Positions 1-9,115 of a stretch of DNA of 53,782 nucleotides are shown here, piece by piece. The stretch lies in NCBI GenBank assembly GCA_031265765.1, contig JAISCE010000098.1, positions 1-53,782 on the forward strand, written 5' to 3'. This DNA comes from Azoarcus sp. (GTDB lineage Bacteria; Pseudomonadota; Gammaproteobacteria; Burkholderiales; Rhodocyclaceae). A program made the position numbers and the translations under genes. Each line of letters begins with the position of its first letter. Position 1 is the first letter of the stretch. The notes under the pieces are model-generated. The model did not search any database and was not told where the DNA came from. It was given only the letters and a program-made list of their open reading frames with translations.

Positions 1-75
1 TCGATGACAAAATTCGCAAGAAATAAACTCCATTATAATGCTTTTCTTGCAATTATTGAAGTGCCTTTTATGTGA
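1..75 (+). CDS. Possible 3' end of a truncated gene at the window edge
   Basis: The first reading frame is open from base 1 to a TGA at 73-75 and encodes 24 residues ending IIEVPFM. It stops 39 bases before the next gene on the same strand, so it could be the tail of an upstream partner such as a modification methyltransferase for the BglII-like nuclease. No motif is visible and the stretch is AT-rich. It may be chance: a TATAAT at 34-39 in the same stretch would fit a promoter instead. Confidence 0.25.
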   Translation, partial: SMTKFARNKLHYNAFLAIIEVPFM

Positions 76-114
76 TTTATATAAAATAATCAATGGGTTG
101 AAAGTTGTTCAGGG

Positions 115-714
115 GTGACCTATTCGCACCTGAATGGCCTCGAATACCTTATGGTGCATAAAAAAGAGTTATGGAAAGAGATCAGGAAAGTCATCTCCGA
201 CGTGGATGCCAATGCCTGCCGAACCAGGGTAAGCAAGAAAACTCGCATGCAAGGAGAATTGAAATTCAGCCCGATAGAAATGAACAGGCTGTTTTCCCGG
301 CATTTGCAGGAAGCGCAATGGCATGAAAGCCGGGTATCCTATTGGGTCACGCACAGTGAAAAGTTGATTCGCGCTACCATGGCACTTCCTCCCGATGAAC
401 AAAAAAGCAGAATCGAAGCCGCGGGAGAACAGCCGATCTTCAGTTACAACCAGACGGATTTCGTAAAAGACAGGGTCGCGCTCGAAGTGCAATTCGGCAA
501 ATACGCCTTCGTTGCCTACGACCTGTTCGTCAAGCATCCGGCTTTCTATGTGCGCGATGAAATAAACGTTGGCATTGAAATCATCCCGATGAAATCACTG
601 CAAGCCGAAATGTCCTCCGGTCCTGGTTATTTTGAGGGTGAACTCTACAATGTCATCAGAAATGGGCGTGGCGTACCTTCCGTTCCCTTGGTCATGATTG
701 ATGTCGAACCTTAG
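115..714 (+). CDS. BglII-type restriction endonuclease homologue
   Basis: A 199-residue protein whose second half matches what I know of the BglII restriction endonuclease family. The core D115-x8-E124-V-Q126 reproduces the spacing of the BglII catalytic residues Asp84, Glu93 and Gln95. It is followed by FGKYAF, a GIEIIPMK strand and a conserved tail YFEGELYNVIRNGRGVP. Members are either true type II nucleases or uncharacterised homologues; whether this one cuts DNA is inference. The start used is GTG at 115; ATG at 151 is an alternative. No methyltransferase follows it, and one may lie off the left edge. The flanking DNA is AT-rich compared with the rest of the window, which suggests horizontal acquisition. 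Confidence 0.65.
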   Translation: MTYSHLNGLEYLMVHKKELWKEIRKVISDVDANACRTRVSKKTRMQGELKFSPIEMNRLFSRHLQEAQWHESRVSYWVTHSEKLIRATMALPPDEQKSRIEAAGEQPIFSYNQTDFVKDRVALEVQFGKYAFVAYDLFVKHPAFYVRDEINVGIEIIPMKSLQAEMSSGPGYFEGELYNVIRNGRGVPSVPLVMIDVEP

Positions 715-759
715 AAATCTCTGGGCAGTAGAACATTTGAAAGCCCCCCTCAACCACTC

Positions 760-887
760 ATGAAGACATGGGTGGAGAGACCGTACTGGCAATACTTCTG
801 CGGCGAGACGTACTTTCAGCATGAACCCCCGGTCGATCCCTCGTCGCTGACGCGCTGGCGTCATCGCATGGGTGAAGAAGGAATGAC
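760..887 (+). pseudogene. IS5-family transposase remnant
   Basis: The frame beginning at ATG 760 reads WVERPYWQYFCGE, then YFQHE, then DPSSLTRWRHRMGEEG. This is the conserved N-terminal block of IS5-type DDE transposases (usually ENPYWQYFCGE, then FQHE, then PIDPSSLTRWRKRIGEEG). Homology stops at about 887; beyond it the frame is only antisense to the acetyltransferase gene. No DDE catalytic residues or terminal repeats are present, so this is about 40 codons of a dead element. It overlaps the 3' end of the convergent acetyltransferase gene. Confidence 0.75.
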
Positions 888-2087
888 CGCCAGTTTTTCC
901 TTCAAGGCTCGTTTCACGTGTTCCAGATTGCCATCGGACAAGATAGGGATGATTTTCTGGATTTCCGGCGCGGGCAAATCCCACCATTTGAATGCCTGAA
1001 GCAGACCGATGAGTTCGTCGTCGAAGCGTTTCCGTATCGGTCTTGCCGGATTGCCCGCGACGATGGTATATGCATCGACATTGCCGCCCACGACCGCGTG
1101 CGCGCCGATGATTGCGCCGTTGCCGATATGGACGCCGGGCAATATCACGGCATTCCGGCCTATCCAGACATCGTTGCCGACGACTGTATTGCCTTTCAGC
1201 GGAAGATCCGACAACGACGGCGCGTTTTGTTCCCAGCCTTCCAGGATGTAGAACGGAAAAGTGGATGCCGCATTCATTCGATGATTTGCGCCATTCATGA
1301 CGAATTCCACCCCGGCGGCGATCTGGCAAAACTTCCCGATGACCAGTTTGTCTCCGTAGAAATCGTAATGATGCGTCACGCGGCTTTCAAAATCGACATC
1401 ACTGAAATAAGTGAAATCGCCGACGATGATGTTCTTGTTGCGGATGGTCGGCTTCACATAGGTCACGAAAAACGATGCTACGGGGAAAACGACATCCGGA
1501 TCGGGAATTTGAAACCGGGCGTTGAAGGTGTCGGATTCGGCCTTGCCGATGCTCTCGAATGTGGGATCGTGAACGAGTCGTCCGTTTATCCCGTCCAGCG
1601 CGCCTTCGTAAAGCGGCAATGCCATGAATGCGGGGAAGTTTCTGCCGTCCGGAGTGGTAATGCCGTATTTCCCGGCGCTTTCAAACCCGAACCGGGGATA
1701 GTATTTTTCGTGACCGAAAATGACGACCGCCCGAAAGCCCATTGCGCGCGCAAGTTCCAGCGTATGCGCTATCAGCGCGGAGCCGATGCCCCGTCGCTGA
1801 TAAGCGGGCAGGACGCTCACCGGGCCGAAGGTCAGCGTTTCCCATTCGCGGCTATCGCCTGCGACCTTGCTTCTGGTGTACAGAATGCTCCCGACGACGT
1901 TGCCGGCGATTTCCGCGACGAAATCCAGTTCCTGCACGAACGCCGGACTGTCGCGCAGCCTGTGCGCCAGAAGCGCCTCGCTGCCGCTCGCGCAGGGCGC
2001 GTTTTTGAACGCTTCGTAGACGACCTTTTCGATGGCGGGACAATCGCCGGGGCGTGCCAAGCGTAAAAGCGGTGTGTGGTTCGGCAT
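861..2087 (-). CDS. GNAT N-acetyltransferase fused to a CatB/Vat-type O-acetyltransferase
   Basis: A 408-residue two-domain protein. Residues 1 to about 190 are a GNAT domain with the acetyl-CoA loop QRRGIGSAL and a YhbS-like tail (KYYPRFGFESA). From about 190 the protein is a left-handed beta-helix xenobiotic acetyltransferase of the CatB/Vat family: IIVGDFTYFSDV, the catalytic-His segment NGANHRMNAASTFPF, hexapeptide repeats, and the C-terminal AGNPARPIRKRF with a WWDLP element. Stand-alone members of the second family acetylate chloramphenicol or streptogramin A; the substrate here is unknown. The last eight or so codons and the TGA lie inside the IS5 remnant on the opposite strand, so the native C-terminus was probably replaced. 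The Shine-Dalgarno sequence before ATG 2087 is poor. Confidence 0.8.
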   Translation of the reverse strand: MPNHTPLLRLARPGDCPAIEKVVYEAFKNAPCASGSEALLAHRLRDSPAFVQELDFVAEIAGNVVGSILYTRSKVAGDSREWETLTFGPVSVLPAYQRRGIGSALIAHTLELARAMGFRAVVIFGHEKYYPRFGFESAGKYGITTPDGRNFPAFMALPLYEGALDGINGRLVHDPTFESIGKAESDTFNARFQIPDPDVVFPVASFFVTYVKPTIRNKNIIVGDFTYFSDVDFESRVTHHYDFYGDKLVIGKFCQIAAGVEFVMNGANHRMNAASTFPFYILEGWEQNAPSLSDLPLKGNTVVGNDVWIGRNAVILPGVHIGNGAIIGAHAVVGGNVDAYTIVAGNPARPIRKRFDDELIGLLQAFKWWDLPAPEIQKIIPILSDGNLEHVKRALKEKLAVIPSSPMR

Positions 2088-2199
2088 TTATCGTTTTTTC
2101 CCAGTCATGCCGCATGGCATCCAGCGCGGCGGCGCGTGCGCGATGCTACCACGGCTTTCCTCGAACCATGCCGCATGGCGCGAAGACGGACGGAGGCGG

Positions 2200-2208
2200 T
2201 GCTAGAAT
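2200..2208 (+). promoter_or_regulatory. Putative extended -10 promoter for ppx
   Basis: TGCTAGAAT matches an extended -10 element (TGn plus TAGAAT) about 40 bases before the ppx ATG. No convincing -35 is seen. A near-identical GCTAGAATGCGC occurs before the gene starting at 34359, which suggests a shared promoter type. Confidence 0.35.
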
Positions 2209-2249
2209 GCGCGCCCGGACGCGCGTCGGCGCGTGAAAAGGGTTTTGCA

Positions 2250-3773
2250 ATGCAAGACGTGATCGCTGCGGTCGACCTTGGCTCCAATAGTTTTCGCCTC
2301 CAGGTCGGACGCATCGTCAATGGACAGGTTTACGCTTTTGACGGACTCAAGGAGCCGGTGCAGCTGGCTGCCGGGCTGTCGGCGGATAAATGGCTCGATG
2401 CCGACGCCCAGGAGCGGGGCATCATTGCGTTGCGCCGGTTTCACGAGCGGCTGGCGGGGTTTGCGCCCGGAGCGGTGCGCGCGGTGGCGACCAATACTTT
2501 GCGGGTGGCGAAGAACGCCGCGAGTTTCTTGATCAAGGCCGAAGAGGCGCTCGGCTTTCCGATCGAAATCGTCGCCGGACGCGAGGAAGCCCGCCTGATT
2601 TATGTCGGCGTCGCCCATACCCTGCCCGATCCGCATCGCCAGCAGTTGATCGTCGATATCGGCGGCGGTTCGACCGAATTCATCATCGGCAAGAGTTTCG
2701 AGCCGGTTTTGCTCGATTCGCTGTATATGGGCTGCGTCGGTTACAGTTTGCGTTATTTCCCCGGCGGGAAAATCGACAAGCGCGGCTTCCGGGAGGCGGA
2801 ACTGGCGGCGCGCCGAGAATTGCAGACCATCGTTCACGATTACCGCGAGACGGGATGGGAAATGGCGGTCGGCTCCAGCGGCACGGCCAGGGCCTTGGCG
2901 GACATTCTCGAGGAAAACGGTCTGGCGGCGGAAGGCATTACCCGCGAGGGGCTGGCGCGGCTGCGCACGGCCTTCCTGCGCGCGGGAAATGTCGAAAATA
3001 TCGATCTGTACGGACTCCGGAGCGATCGCATCCCGGTCATTCCCGGCGGGCTGGCGATCATGTGCGCGGTGTTCGAGGAGTTCGCCCTGGAGTACATGGC
3101 GTTTTCCGAAGGCGCTTTGCGCCTGGGGGTGCTCTACGATTTGCTCGGGCGCTACCATCGCCACGATTTGCGCGATGCCACCGTCGAAGCCTTCATGGCG
3201 CGTTACCGGGTTAATGTCCGCCAGGCGAGACAGGTGGCCGGTACGGCCTGCCATCTGCTGGCGCAACTCGATCCGGCGGCTGCCGGGGAATCGAACCCCG
3301 ACCGGCGTTTTTTATGCTGGGCGGCGCTGTTGCATGAGGTCGGCATTTCCGTCGCGCATGCGAGTTATCACAAGCATAGCGCCTACATTCTTGCGAATGC
3401 CGACATGCCCGGTTTTTCGCGCATGGATCAGGGGCGGCTTGCGCGCATCGTGCTCGCTCATCGCGGCAAGCTCGAACGGTTGGGCGACATCGAGGCGATG
3501 AGTCCGGACTGGCCGTTGATCGCCTGCCTGCGCCTGGCGGTGGCGGTTCATCGCGCCCGCGACAATCGCGGCGTGCCGGATATCGTCTTGACCCGGACGA
3601 AGCGCGGTTTTCTCGTCGAAACGCCGCCGGACTGGTTGCAGAAGCTGCCGCTCACCGCCGCCGCGTTCGAGGAGGAGCGCCGGCAGTGGCAATCGGTCGG
3701 CCGCTTGCTGACCGTGCGCGCGCGCGCCGCGGGCGGGGCGGGGGCCGCGGCGCTTCCGCGCGCGCTTTGCTGA
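2250..3773 (+). CDS. ppx: Exopolyphosphatase / GppA family phosphatase
   Basis: A 507-residue member of the Ppx/GppA branch of the actin-like ATPase superfamily, which removes terminal phosphate from polyphosphate or hydrolyses pppGpp. Visible features are the first phosphate loop DLGSNSFRLQ near residue 9, the second loop VDIGGGSTEF, GSSGTARAL, and the PGG turn. The C-terminal half holds an HD-like region (LLHEVG, then HKHSAYI). The frame is open upstream to 2076, but ATG 2250 gives the family N-terminus MQDVIAAVDLGSNSF. The stop overlaps the start of tatD, so the two are probably co-transcribed. Ppx and GppA cannot be separated by eye; betaproteobacteria often annotate this form as Ppx. Confidence 0.88.
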   Translation: MQDVIAAVDLGSNSFRLQVGRIVNGQVYAFDGLKEPVQLAAGLSADKWLDADAQERGIIALRRFHERLAGFAPGAVRAVATNTLRVAKNAASFLIKAEEALGFPIEIVAGREEARLIYVGVAHTLPDPHRQQLIVDIGGGSTEFIIGKSFEPVLLDSLYMGCVGYSLRYFPGGKIDKRGFREAELAARRELQTIVHDYRETGWEMAVGSSGTARALADILEENGLAAEGITREGLARLRTAFLRAGNVENIDLYGLRSDRIPVIPGGLAIMCAVFEEFALEYMAFSEGALRLGVLYDLLGRYHRHDLRDATVEAFMARYRVNVRQARQVAGTACHLLAQLDPAAAGESNPDRRFLCWAALLHEVGISVAHASYHKHSAYILANADMPGFSRMDQGRLARIVLAHRGKLERLGDIEAMSPDWPLIACLRLAVAVHRARDNRGVPDIVLTRTKRGFLVETPPDWLQKLPLTAAAFEEERRQWQSVGRLLTVRARAAGGAGAAALPRALC

Positions 3774-4612
3774 TCGATACCCATCTCCATCTCGATGCCG
3801 CCGAATTCGATCACGATCGCGCGGCGGTACTTGAACGGGCGCGCCTGGCCGGAGTCGGCGGTTTTGTCGTGCCCGCCGTCGACCGCGCCGGTTTTGCCGG
3901 GGTGCTCCAGCTTGCCGAAACGGCGCCCGGCGTTTTTCCGGCGCTCGGTATTCATCCGCTCCGCGTCGATGCCGCCGCCGAAGCCGATCTTGCCGCGCTC
4001 GACGATTTGCTTGGACAAGGCGGATGCGTTGCCGTGGGTGAAATCGGTCTCGACCATTACGCGCCGGAATTCGATGCGGCGCGGCAGCAGGCTTTTTTCA
4101 TTGCGCAACTCGAACTCGCCCGGCGGCACGCCTTGCCGGTCGTCCTGCATGCGCGGCGGGCGCAGGACGCCGTGCTCGCGGCCCTGCGCCGGACGAAGGT
4201 TGTCGGCGGCATTGTGCATGCGTTCAATGGCAGTCTCCAGCAGGCCGGGGCTTTCATCGCGCTGGGGTTCAAGCTCGGTTTTGGCGGCGCGATGACTTTT
4301 CCGGGGTCGCGCCGCATCCGGCGGCTTGCGGGCGAACTTCCGCTGGAAGCCGTCGTACTCGAAACCGATGCGCCGGACATGCCGCCGGTCTGGAGGCGGG
4401 GAGGGCGCAACGAACCCGCGAATATGAGGCGTTACGCTGAAACATTGGCCGGGTTGCGCGGTCTATCGCTTGATGAAGTCATCGCGGCGACCAGCGTCAA
4501 TGCTTGTAACATACTCGGACTGGCAGGGACGGCGAAGGCTTTCCCCGGAAAGGACGCCGATGGCGGCGACGGCATGGCGGATCGTGACGGCGGAACGCTG
4601 TTTTATAGATGA
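3767..4612 (+). CDS. tatD: TatD-family metal-dependent hydrolase/DNase
   Basis: A 281-residue TIM-barrel hydrolase of the TatD family (3'-5' DNase or RNase activity in characterised members). Metal ligands are recognisable: the T-H-L-H pair at the N-terminus, GEIGLD, a His strand (VVLHARR), HAFNGS, and ETDAPDMPP near the C-terminus. The frame is open back to 3686, but the family begins with a LIDTHxH strand, so I use TTG 3767, which overlaps the ppx stop. This implies translational coupling to ppx. A short low-complexity tail follows the usual end of the barrel. Confidence 0.85.
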   Translation: MLIDTHLHLDAAEFDHDRAAVLERARLAGVGGFVVPAVDRAGFAGVLQLAETAPGVFPALGIHPLRVDAAAEADLAALDDLLGQGGCVAVGEIGLDHYAPEFDAARQQAFFIAQLELARRHALPVVLHARRAQDAVLAALRRTKVVGGIVHAFNGSLQQAGAFIALGFKLGFGGAMTFPGSRRIRRLAGELPLEAVVLETDAPDMPPVWRRGGRNEPANMRRYAETLAGLRGLSLDEVIAATSVNACNILGLAGTAKAFPGKDADGGDGMADRDGGTLFYR

Positions 4613-4750
4613 CTGATGGTTGAGCGCGAATCGAAATATTGCATTGCAGCATGTTTTGTCCGGTCTACAGTGCCATAATTGGCACCCCCGGCGAAATGCT
4701 GCCGGGCACATCCGATGCGGTGCATGAACTAACCAAAAAGGAGAACGGCT

Positions 4751-5500
4751 TTGAAAATCTTGGTCCCGGTCAAACGTGTGGTCGATTACAACGTGAAAGT
4801 TCGCGTCAAGGCGGACGGCAGCGGCGTGGATTTGGCCAATGTGAAAATGAGCATGAATCCGTTCGATGAAATCGCAGTAGAAGAAGCTGTGCGTTTGAAA
4901 GAAGCGGGTGTCGCCACCGAAGTGGTCGTCGTGAGCGCGGGGGTAAGCGCGGCGCAGGACACCTTGCGCACGGCCCTGGCCATGGGAGCCGACCGCGCCA
5001 TTCTCGTGGAAACCGATGCCGATCTGCAACCGCTGGCGGTCGGCAAGCTGTTGAAGGCGCTCACGGACAGGGAGTCGCCGAAACTGGTGATCGCCGGCAA
5101 GCAGGCGATCGACGACGATGCCAACCAGACCGGGCAGGTTCTTGCCGCCTTGCTGGGCTGGCCGCAGGCGACGTTCGTCTCCAAGCTCGTGCCCGGCGCG
5201 GATGAAATCACCATCACCCGCGAAATCGACGGCGGCCTGGAACAACTGGCGGTCAGGTTGCCGGCGGTCGTTACCGTGGATTTGCGCCTCAATGAGCCGC
5301 GTTACGCTACCTTGCCCAACATCATGAAGGCGAAGAAAAAGCCGCTTGAGACGTTGAAGCCCGCCGATCTGGGCGTGGATGTCGCGCCCCGGCTGACGAC
5401 GCTCAAGGTCGTCGAGCCGCCCACGCGCAGCGCGGGCGTCATCGTGGCCGATGTCGCTCAACTGGTCGATAAACTCAAGAACGTTGCAAAGGTGATCTGA
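4751..5500 (+). CDS. etfB: Electron transfer flavoprotein beta subunit
   Basis: A 249-residue EtfB. Together with EtfA it forms the soluble heterodimer that takes electrons from acyl-CoA dehydrogenases and passes them to the ETF-quinone oxidoreductase. The N-terminus [13 protein letters not shown] and the segment [16 protein letters not shown] are diagnostic, as is [14 protein letters not shown], which contributes to AMP binding. The start is TTG, supported by an AGGAG box 9 bases upstream. It is followed directly by etfA with a 2-base gap. The 138 bases before it hold only a leader and presumably the promoter. Confidence 0.95.
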   Translation: MKILVPVKRVVDYNVKVRVKADGSGVDLANVKMSMNPFDEIAVEEAVRLKEAGVATEVVVVSAGVSAAQDTLRTALAMGADRAILVETDADLQPLAVGKLLKALTDRESPKLVIAGKQAIDDDANQTGQVLAALLGWPQATFVSKLVPGADEITITREIDGGLEQLAVRLPAVVTVDLRLNEPRYATLPNIMKAKKKPLETLKPADLGVDVAPRLTTLKVVEPPTRSAGVIVADVAQLVDKLKNVAKVI

Positions 5501-5502
5501 AC

Positions 5503-6435
5503 ATGGCCATCCTCGTCATTGCCGAACACGACAACGCCGTCCTGAAGGCGGCTACTCTCAACACCGTCACCGCTGCGGCCCGGCTGGGCGGCGACATCCA
5601 TGTCCTCGTTGCCGGCGCCGGCGCCGGCGCGGTGAGCCAGGCCGCCGCCAGGCTGGCCGGCGTTGCCAAGGTGCTCGCCGCCGACGCGCCGCACTACGAA
5701 ACGCAGACGCCGGAAAACATCGCCGTCCTGGTCAAGACGCTGGCCTCGGGCTACAGTCACGTGCTGGCTCCCGCTTCCAGCGCCGGCAAGAACCTGGCGC
5801 CCCGTATCGCGGCGCTGCTCGATGTCGCCCAGATCAGCGACATCGTGGGCATTGAAGCTCCCGATGTCTTCGTGCGTCCGATCTACGCGGGCAACGCGCT
5901 GGCCACCGTGAAAAGCGCCGATGCACTCAAGGTCGTGACTGTGCGCAGCACGGCATTCGAGGCCGCCGGCGAAGGCGGCGGCGCGGCGATAGAGGCGGTG
6001 GCCGCCGGCCCCGATCTCGGCCTCGTCCGCCTGCTTGGGCGTGAAGTCACCAAGAGCGCCCGCCCCGAACTGGGCGCGGCCAAGGTCGTCGTTTCCGGCG
6101 GGCGCGGCCTGGGCAGCGGCGAAAACTACAGCAAGGTGCTCGAACCGCTGGCCGACAAGCTCGGCGCTGCGCTCGGCGCCAGCCGCGCCGCGGTCGACGC
6201 GGGTTTCGTGCCCAACGACTATCAGGTGGGGCAGACGGGCAAGATCGTTGCGCCGCAGCTCTATTTCGCCATCGGGATTTCCGGGCAGATCCAGCACCTG
6301 GCCGGCATGAAGGATTCCAAGGTGATCGTGGCGATCAATAAGGATGCCGACGCGCCGATCTTCCAGGTGGCCGATTTCGGCCTGGTGGCGGATTTGTTTA
6401 CCGCCGTGCCCGAACTGGTCGCGGCCCTGGGGTGA
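5503..6435 (+). CDS. etfA: Electron transfer flavoprotein alpha subunit
   Basis: A 310-residue EtfA. The C-terminal FAD domain is clear: [12 protein letters not shown], then [19 protein letters not shown], then the [12 protein letters not shown] loop, and the NKDADAPIF strand. The N-terminal domain is alanine- and glycine-rich. It partners with EtfB immediately upstream. The acyl-CoA dehydrogenase two genes downstream is a natural electron donor, so this block likely works as one unit in fatty or aromatic acyl-CoA oxidation. Confidence 0.95.
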   Translation: MAILVIAEHDNAVLKAATLNTVTAAARLGGDIHVLVAGAGAGAVSQAAARLAGVAKVLAADAPHYETQTPENIAVLVKTLASGYSHVLAPASSAGKNLAPRIAALLDVAQISDIVGIEAPDVFVRPIYAGNALATVKSADALKVVTVRSTAFEAAGEGGGAAIEAVAAGPDLGLVRLLGREVTKSARPELGAAKVVVSGGRGLGSGENYSKVLEPLADKLGAALGASRAAVDAGFVPNDYQVGQTGKIVAPQLYFAIGISGQIQHLAGMKDSKVIVAINKDADAPIFQVADFGLVADLFTAVPELVAALG

Positions 6436-6467
6436 GCGCCTGAAACCGGGATCGGGGAAAAACGCCA

Positions 6468-7133
6468 ATGAACCTGCCTGCTTCGCTGTTCGGAATGGCG
6501 TGGCACGGTGTTTCATTGGCGCTTGCCGCGCCGGTGTTGTATCAGGTGTGGCGGCGCGCTCCCTGGGCGCGGTTGAAAGACCCGGCCCAACTCAATCTGC
6601 TGCTTGGTCTTGCGGTGACGCTCGCCCTGGCATGGAGTATGCGCGCCGGCATCAAGCCGGGGCTCGATCTTCATTTGCTTGGGGCGATGCTCGCCGTGCT
6701 GTGTCTCGGCGCGCGCCTGGCGCTGGTTGCCATGGCGCTGGCGCTGACCGCGATTACCTTGACCGGCGTCCAGGACTGGCAGGCGTGGCCGCTTAATTTC
6801 CTGGTGATGGCGGTTGCGCCGGCGCTTGTTGCGCACGGTATCCAGCGATGGGTCGCGCGCCATCTACCCGAACATTTTTTCGTTTTCGTTTTCGTCGTCG
6901 GTTTTGCCGGTTCAGCTGTGATCCTCGTGTTCCAGGGCGTTATTGCCTGTGCGGTCATGGCGTTTGCCGGCGTATACGAGCCGGGTTTCCTGATCGACGA
7001 TTATCTGCCGTACCTGCTGATGATGGGTTTTTCCGAAGCCTGGCTCAGCGGGGCGCTGGTGACGTTGATGGTGGTATACCGGCCGGAATGGGTAGCGGCT
7101 TTCGATGACCGCCGCTATTTGTTGAACAAATAG
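6468..7133 (+). CDS. CbiM-like / ECF-type integral membrane protein
   Basis: A 221-residue hydrophobic protein with about six predicted membrane segments. The layout (short N-terminal helix, a long hydrophobic central block, the [17 protein letters not shown] segment and a C-terminal [19 protein letters not shown] helix) resembles the permease family related to CbiM of energy-coupling-factor cobalt transporters. No ATPase or T component lies nearby, so transport and substrate are unproven. It sits between etfA and the acyl-CoA dehydrogenase with short gaps (32 and 36 bases), which suggests one operon. Confidence 0.6.
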   Translation: MNLPASLFGMAWHGVSLALAAPVLYQVWRRAPWARLKDPAQLNLLLGLAVTLALAWSMRAGIKPGLDLHLLGAMLAVLCLGARLALVAMALALTAITLTGVQDWQAWPLNFLVMAVAPALVAHGIQRWVARHLPEHFFVFVFVVGFAGSAVILVFQGVIACAVMAFAGVYEPGFLIDDYLPYLLMMGFSEAWLSGALVTLMVVYRPEWVAAFDDRRYLLNK

Positions 7134-7169
7134 GCATCGCACCTTGACTCTATTGGAGGGAGACTCTCA

Positions 7170-8981
7170 ATGAGCACATACAACGCACCGCTTGCCGATA
7201 TGCGTTTTGTTCTGAACGAAGTGGCCGGTCTGAATGAAATTCTCGGCTTGCCCGATTTTGCGGAAATCGACGCAGACACGGTAGACGCCATCCTGGAAGA
7301 GGCCGCCAAATTTGCTTCCGAAGTGATCGACCCCTTGAATCCCAAAGGCGACAAGAACGGCCCGGTCTGGAAAAACGGCGTCGTGACCACTATCCCGGAA
7401 TACAAGGACGCTTATAAGCTTTTCTGCGAAAACGGCTGGCACGCCATGCCGGTCAATCCCAAATACGGCGGGCAGGGCTTGCCCCATCTCGTCAATATCG
7501 CCGTCAATGAAATGTGGCGTTCCGCAAGCATCGCCTTTGCGCTTTGCCCGATGCTCACCCTGGGGGCGATCGAAGCCATTCGCCATCACGCTTCCGAGGA
7601 ACTCAAGGAAAAATACCTGCACAAGATGGCCGACGGCACTTGGTCGGGCACCATGAACCTGACCGAGCCGCAAGCCGGTTCCGACCTGACCGCCATCCGT
7701 ACCAAGGCCGCGCCCGATCCCAGCGGCGACGGCGCTTACCGGGTCACCGGCACCAAGATTTTCATCACCTGGGGCGAACACGACATGGCGGAGAACATCA
7801 TCCACCTCGTGCTCGCGCGCCTGCCCAACTCCGATCCGGGCCTGAAGGGCATCTCGCTGTTCATCGTGCCCAAGTACTTCGTCAATGACGACGGCAGCCT
7901 GGGCGAGCGCAACGACCTGGTCTGCTCCGCCCTCGAACACAAGCTCGGCATCCATGGCAGCGCAACTTCCGTGATGTCCTATGGCGACAAGGTCGGCGCC
8001 AAGGGCTGGCTGGTCGGACAGGAAGGCAAGGGCATCGCCTACATGTTCACGATGATGAACCACGCGCGCCTCAATGTCGGCCTGGAAGGCGTCGGCGTCG
8101 CCGAACGCGCCTACCAGCACGCGCTGGCCTATGCCCGCGAACGCATCCAGGGCGCGATCGTCGGCGACAAGAGCAAGGAAACCCGGCCCATCCTCTATCA
8201 CCCGGACGTGCGCCGCCTCCTGATGGACATGAAGTCCCGCACCGAAGCCATGCGCGCAATCGCCTACTTCGTCGCTGGCAACATGGACAAGGCCGCGCAT
8301 CACCCCGATACGGCGGTCAGGAAGCAAAGCCAGTCCTACGTCGAACTGCTCACCCCGGTAGTCAAGGGCTGGAGCACCGAAGGCGGCATCGACATCGCTT
8401 CCGAGGGCATCCAGGTGCATGGCGGCACCGGTTTCATCGAGGAGACCGGCGCGGCGCAATATCTGCGCGACGCCCGTATCACCGCGATCTACGAAGGCAC
8501 TACCGCCATCCAGGCCAACGACCTGGTAGGCCGCAAGACCGCGCGCGAAAAGGACGAAGCGGGTAATGTCGGTTTCACCGCCCGCGGTCTGTACAAGGAC
8601 ATCGCCGCCTACGCCGGCAAACTCGCGGGCGACGCGGGACTGGGCGATATCGGCAAACTCCTGCAAGAAGCCGTGAAGGCGCAGATCGCCACCACCGAAT
8701 GGCTGATCGGCGTCTACGGCAGCGAGCCGCAGGTCGTGCATGCGGGTTCCGTGCCCTACCTCAAGCTCACCGGCATCGTGGTCGGCGGCTGGCTGCTCGC
8801 CAAGTCCGCGCAGATCGCGCAAGCCAGGCTCGGCGCGGGCGCGACCGACGGCTATTACAAGGCCAAGCTGGCGACGGCGCGTTATTTTGCGCAGCATTGG
8901 CTGGTGCAGGCCGGTGGACTGGCGGCGGAAATCACCCAGGGCGGCCCATCGGTGCTCGCGCTCGACGAACCGTTGTTCTGA
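7170..8981 (+). CDS. Acyl-CoA dehydrogenase, long form with C-terminal extension
   Basis: A 603-residue flavoenzyme of the large acyl-CoA dehydrogenase type (DmdC-like), which introduces the alpha-beta double bond into an acyl-CoA and passes electrons to ETF. It has the short N-terminal extra domain, the FAD/substrate loop MNLTEPQAGSDL, FITWGEHD, and IQVHGGTGFIEE. The IYEGTTAIQANDLVGRK segment is typical of the family, followed by the extra C-terminal helical domain. The start ATG 7170 has a GGAGGGAG box. The substrate chain length cannot be read from sequence. A strong hairpin follows the stop. Confidence 0.92.
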   Translation: MSTYNAPLADMRFVLNEVAGLNEILGLPDFAEIDADTVDAILEEAAKFASEVIDPLNPKGDKNGPVWKNGVVTTIPEYKDAYKLFCENGWHAMPVNPKYGGQGLPHLVNIAVNEMWRSASIAFALCPMLTLGAIEAIRHHASEELKEKYLHKMADGTWSGTMNLTEPQAGSDLTAIRTKAAPDPSGDGAYRVTGTKIFITWGEHDMAENIIHLVLARLPNSDPGLKGISLFIVPKYFVNDDGSLGERNDLVCSALEHKLGIHGSATSVMSYGDKVGAKGWLVGQEGKGIAYMFTMMNHARLNVGLEGVGVAERAYQHALAYARERIQGAIVGDKSKETRPILYHPDVRRLLMDMKSRTEAMRAIAYFVAGNMDKAAHHPDTAVRKQSQSYVELLTPVVKGWSTEGGIDIASEGIQVHGGTGFIEETGAAQYLRDARITAIYEGTTAIQANDLVGRKTAREKDEAGNVGFTARGLYKDIAAYAGKLAGDAGLGDIGKLLQEAVKAQIATTEWLIGVYGSEPQVVHAGSVPYLKLTGIVVGGWLLAKSAQIAQARLGAGATDGYYKAKLATARYFAQHWLVQAGGLAAEITQGGPSVLALDEPLF

Positions 8982-8989
8982 CCGGCAAA

Positions 8990-9025
8990 GGCGGCGCTTG
9001 TCTTCTTCGGCGGACAAGCGCCGCC
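8990..9025 (+). terminator. Hairpin after the acyl-CoA dehydrogenase gene
   Basis: Perfect 13-bp inverted repeat (GGCGGCGCTTGTC at 8990-9002 with its complement at 9013-9025) around a 10-base loop, nine bases after the stop. It lacks a U-run on the plus strand, so termination efficiency is uncertain. Confidence 0.6.
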
Positions 9026-9037
9026 GCCGAAAAACGA

Positions 9038-9069
9038 GAGAGGCGGGTGGAGCGATCCACCCGCCTCTC
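9038..9069 (-). terminator. Rho-independent terminator for the parvulin gene
   Basis: Perfect 14-bp stem (GAGAGGCGGGTGGA at 9038-9051, complement at 9056-9069) with a 4-base loop. On the minus strand it is followed by TCGTTTTTC, giving a U-rich tail downstream of the minus-strand peptidyl-prolyl isomerase gene. A further 8-bp hairpin lies at 9082-9103. Confidence 0.75.
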
Positions 9070-9115
9070 CTGCATGGCGTCTTCCCCGTGGCGAAACGGG
9101 GAAAGGGCCGCCGTC

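Noticed and set aside
4463-9017. Long minus-strand frames opposite etfBA and the acyl-CoA dehydrogenase (330 to 616 residues)
   Set aside because: Antisense shadows of high-G+C genes; no family motifs, while the plus-strand products are clear.
9082-9103. 8-bp hairpin as a separate terminator
   Set aside because: Short and not followed by a U-run; it probably only adds to the neighbouring 14-bp stem.
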